A stretch of 64,000 bases of DNA from Spartobacteria bacterium (lineage in GTDB: Bacteria; Verrucomicrobiota; Verrucomicrobiia; Chthoniobacterales; UBA6821), in assembly GCA_947471565.1 (NCBI GenBank), contig CANIVT010000008.1, positions 39,498 through 103,497 of the forward strand. Direction: 5' to 3'. Below, piece after piece: positions 62,333 to 64,000 of this stretch; within the stretch, counting starts at the first letter, position 1, and each line of letters opens with the position of its first letter. Made by a program: the position numbers and the translations under genes. Under the pieces are notes generated by a model. That model did no database searches and was not told where the DNA came from. It saw nothing but the letters and a program-made list of their open reading frames with translations.

Positions 62333-64000
62333 GTGAGCAGTCCCTCCGAACAGAAAGCCCTTCTGCATCCCCCCGCCGTCCTACTCGAGGGGATCGTGAA
62401 GCGCTATCCCGTGGGTGATTCCGAGATCGAGGTATTGCACGGGATAACCCTTCGTGTGGAGCAGGGGGAGTTTGTGGCGATCGTCGGCCCCTCGGGCTCC
62501 GGAAAAACATCGCTGATGAACATCCTGGGCCTCATGGACACGCCGTCCGCGGGCCGCTTTGAGCTTAATGGGAAGGATGTTTCCAGACTCACCGCGGATC
62601 AACGCGCCGAGGCACGGGGGCGGCTTTTCGGATTCATTTTCCAGCGCTATAATCTGCTAAGCTCGCAGACGGCCGTCGAGAACGTGGAGCTGCCGGCATC
62701 CTATATTGGCATGCCGCCTGAAGATCGTCGCAAACGATCGCTCATGCTCCTGGGAGAGTTGGGACTTGCTCATCGTGTGGCCAACCGCCCCAACCAACTC
62801 TCCGGGGGTGAGCAGCAGCGGGTTGCCGTTGCCCGCGCACTGATGAACGGTGGCGGGATCATCCTGGCCGACGAGCCGACGGGCGCCCTTGATACGTCCC
62901 GCGGACGCGAACTCATGGAGCGGATCCATGAACTGCACCACAACGGTCACACCGTCATTCTTATCACCCATGATCCGGGGATCGCTGAGGAGGCTGGCCG
63001 TGTCATCCGCATCGTGGACGGATCAATCATTTCAGACATGCCCGGCAAGGGAGCGGCTACCGAGGTTTCTGCCCGACATGAACCCGCCAAGACGCCCCCG
63101 CGGAAACAGATTCTTCCTTCCCCGGCTGCAAGACGCAGGCTCGTGTTGCTCTCCGATCTCATGGAGGCCCTGCGAATGGCGGCCCATTCCATCAGATCAA
63201 ATGTCTTCCGGAGCTTCCTGACGATGCTAGGGGTCATCATCGGCGTTGCGTCCGTGGTAACGATGCTTGCCGTGGGTGAGGGGGCGCAACGCGGCATGAT
63301 GCAGTCCCTCAACCGCATGGGAACGAACATGCTCCGGATAGAGCCTGCCGGAAGATTCACCTTGCAGGGTGGATTCCTCAGCATCCAGGACGTGGCCGCA
63401 ATCAGCGACCTGGCGCATATCCGCGAAATCGTCCCCCGCGTCTGGTCAACCCAGGTTCTCCGCTACCGTGATCGCGCCTATTCCTGCAGTGTCGGCGCGG
63501 TGACCCCCAACTACGCCCAGGCCGAGAACAGGGTCGTGGTCCGCGGCGGTTTCTTCACCGAGGAGGATGACGAACGCAGGGCGCCGGTTGTTGTGCTTGG
63601 GATGAAGGCCTATCTGGAACTCTTTCCGGAGCGTCAGGATCCCGTGGGAAAATACATCCTTCTGAACAACGCCCCCTTTCTGGTCGTCGGTGTGGTCACC
63701 GTCCGGGGAGGAAGTGGTGATGGCCGGGACAGGGAGGATGACATCGCCCTGATCCCCATCTCCACGGGGCAGGCCCGAATTTATAAGACTCCCAAGCTCT
63801 CGCAAATCGCCGTCCAGGTCGATGAGTACAAAAATATCGATGCCGTTGCCGACGAGATCAGGAACCGGCTAAACAAGCTTCGCCAGCAGGAGGATTTCCG
63901 TATTTTCAATCAGGCGGCGATGATCGAGGCCACCAAAAGGGCCCAAGAGACCTTTCGCTTTCTGCTGGGGGCCGTGGCGTGCGTTTCACTGGTGGTGGGA
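62333..64000 (+). CDS. macB: MacB-like ABC exporter, ATPase-permease fusion (3' end cut by window edge)
   Basis: The frame opens at a GTG at 62333 and stays open to the window edge (556 codons). Residues 1-250 are an ATPase with [12 protein letters not shown] near 50, [15 protein letters not shown] near 150 and [10 protein letters not shown] near 174. A linker and the first membrane segment follow ([20 protein letters not shown] near 295), then the large periplasmic MacB-type domain and the start of the second membrane segment at the edge. The end of the gene lies outside the window. It exports peptides, lipids or drugs with MacA. Confidence 0.93.
   Translation, partial: MSSPSEQKALLHPPAVLLEGIVKRYPVGDSEIEVLHGITLRVEQGEFVAIVGPSGSGKTSLMNILGLMDTPSAGRFELNGKDVSRLTADQRAEARGRLFGFIFQRYNLLSSQTAVENVELPASYIGMPPEDRRKRSLMLLGELGLAHRVANRPNQLSGGEQQRVAVARALMNGGGIILADEPTGALDTSRGRELMERIHELHHNGHTVILITHDPGIAEEAGRVIRIVDGSIISDMPGKGAATEVSARHEPAKTPPRKQILPSPAARRRLVLLSDLMEALRMAAHSIRSNVFRSFLTMLGVIIGVASVVTMLAVGEGAQRGMMQSLNRMGTNMLRIEPAGRFTLQGGFLSIQDVAAISDLAHIREIVPRVWSTQVLRYRDRAYSCSVGAVTPNYAQAENRVVVRGGFFTEEDDERRAPVVVLGMKAYLELFPERQDPVGKYILLNNAPFLVVGVVTVRGGSGDGRDREDDIALIPISTGQARIYKTPKLSQIAVQVDEYKNIDAVADEIRNRLNKLRQQEDFRIFNQAAMIEATKRAQETFRFLLGAVACVSLVVG

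Overview
This window is a chromosomal segment of a Gram-negative, high-GC bacterium, most likely a member of the Verrucomicrobiota (PVC superphylum). The evidence is indirect but consistent: a fused LpxC-FabZ lipid A/fatty acid enzyme, a fused SecD-SecF translocase, the long insertion-containing form of IspG, a verrucomicrobial-type small lipoprotein, a pseudopilin of the prepilin cleavage/methylation class, weak or absent Shine-Dalgarno sequences, and GH78-type glycosidases as typical carbohydrate-degrading equipment. I see no phage, integrase, transposase, CRISPR array, rRNA or tRNA gene. Almost every gene is a core or metabolic gene, packed in short operons with many 4-base ATGA overlaps.

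Layout. 1-5556 (minus): a lipoprotein gene followed by tyrA, aroA, cmk, plsC and a two-gene ABC-2 exporter whose permease is cut by the left edge. 5871-6371 (plus): an RNA-binding protein with a glycine/arginine tail and a clear terminator. 6466-7698 (minus): pabB. 7765-12870 (plus): a secreted unknown protein, a membrane glycosyltransferase, a DUF309 protein and livM-livG-livF. 12974-15671: yajC and secDF. 15721-21526: a PfkB sugar kinase, glycogen branching enzyme, a pseudopilin and ilvB. 21704-26459: priA and a large AsmA-like protein. 26460-29577 (minus): marR, a TolC-type outer membrane channel and pgeF, then a lipoprotein gene. 30212-36503 (plus): pheA, tolB, rpmI, rplT, pheS, pheT. 36504-36892: a gene-free stretch holding a candidate 6S-like RNA and a large inverted repeat. 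36893-38389: a cupin-like unknown and a small membrane protein. 38458-48008: a carbohydrate cluster (sugar isomerase, two GH78-type alpha-L-rhamnosidases, a beta-helix/PDZ protein). 48084-51307: rseP and ispG. 51267-55069: divergent oxyR and katG with an ankyrin protein behind katG. 55088-57252: a 3D-domain lipoprotein and a conserved protein of unknown function. 57453-60260 (minus): an ABC ATPase, lpxC-fabZ and lpxA. 60259-64000 (plus): an RluA-type pseudouridine synthase and macA-macB, the last cut by the right edge.

How the genes fit together. Aromatic amino acid and folate supply is spread over three loci (tyrA-aroA, pabB, pheA). Envelope building and traffic is the strongest theme (plsC, yajC-secDF, tolB, AsmA-like protein, rseP, lpxC-fabZ, lpxA, TolC, macAB). 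Peroxide defence is a compact regulated module: OxyR keeps both redox cysteines (199 and 208), a dyad of the OxyR type overlaps its start codon, and katG is followed by an ankyrin gene. The least explained items are the cupin-like protein at 36893, the protein at 55852, the beta-helix/PDZ protein at 45615, the 6S-like RNA candidate near 36560-36726, and a family of short inverted repeats just upstream of several genes.
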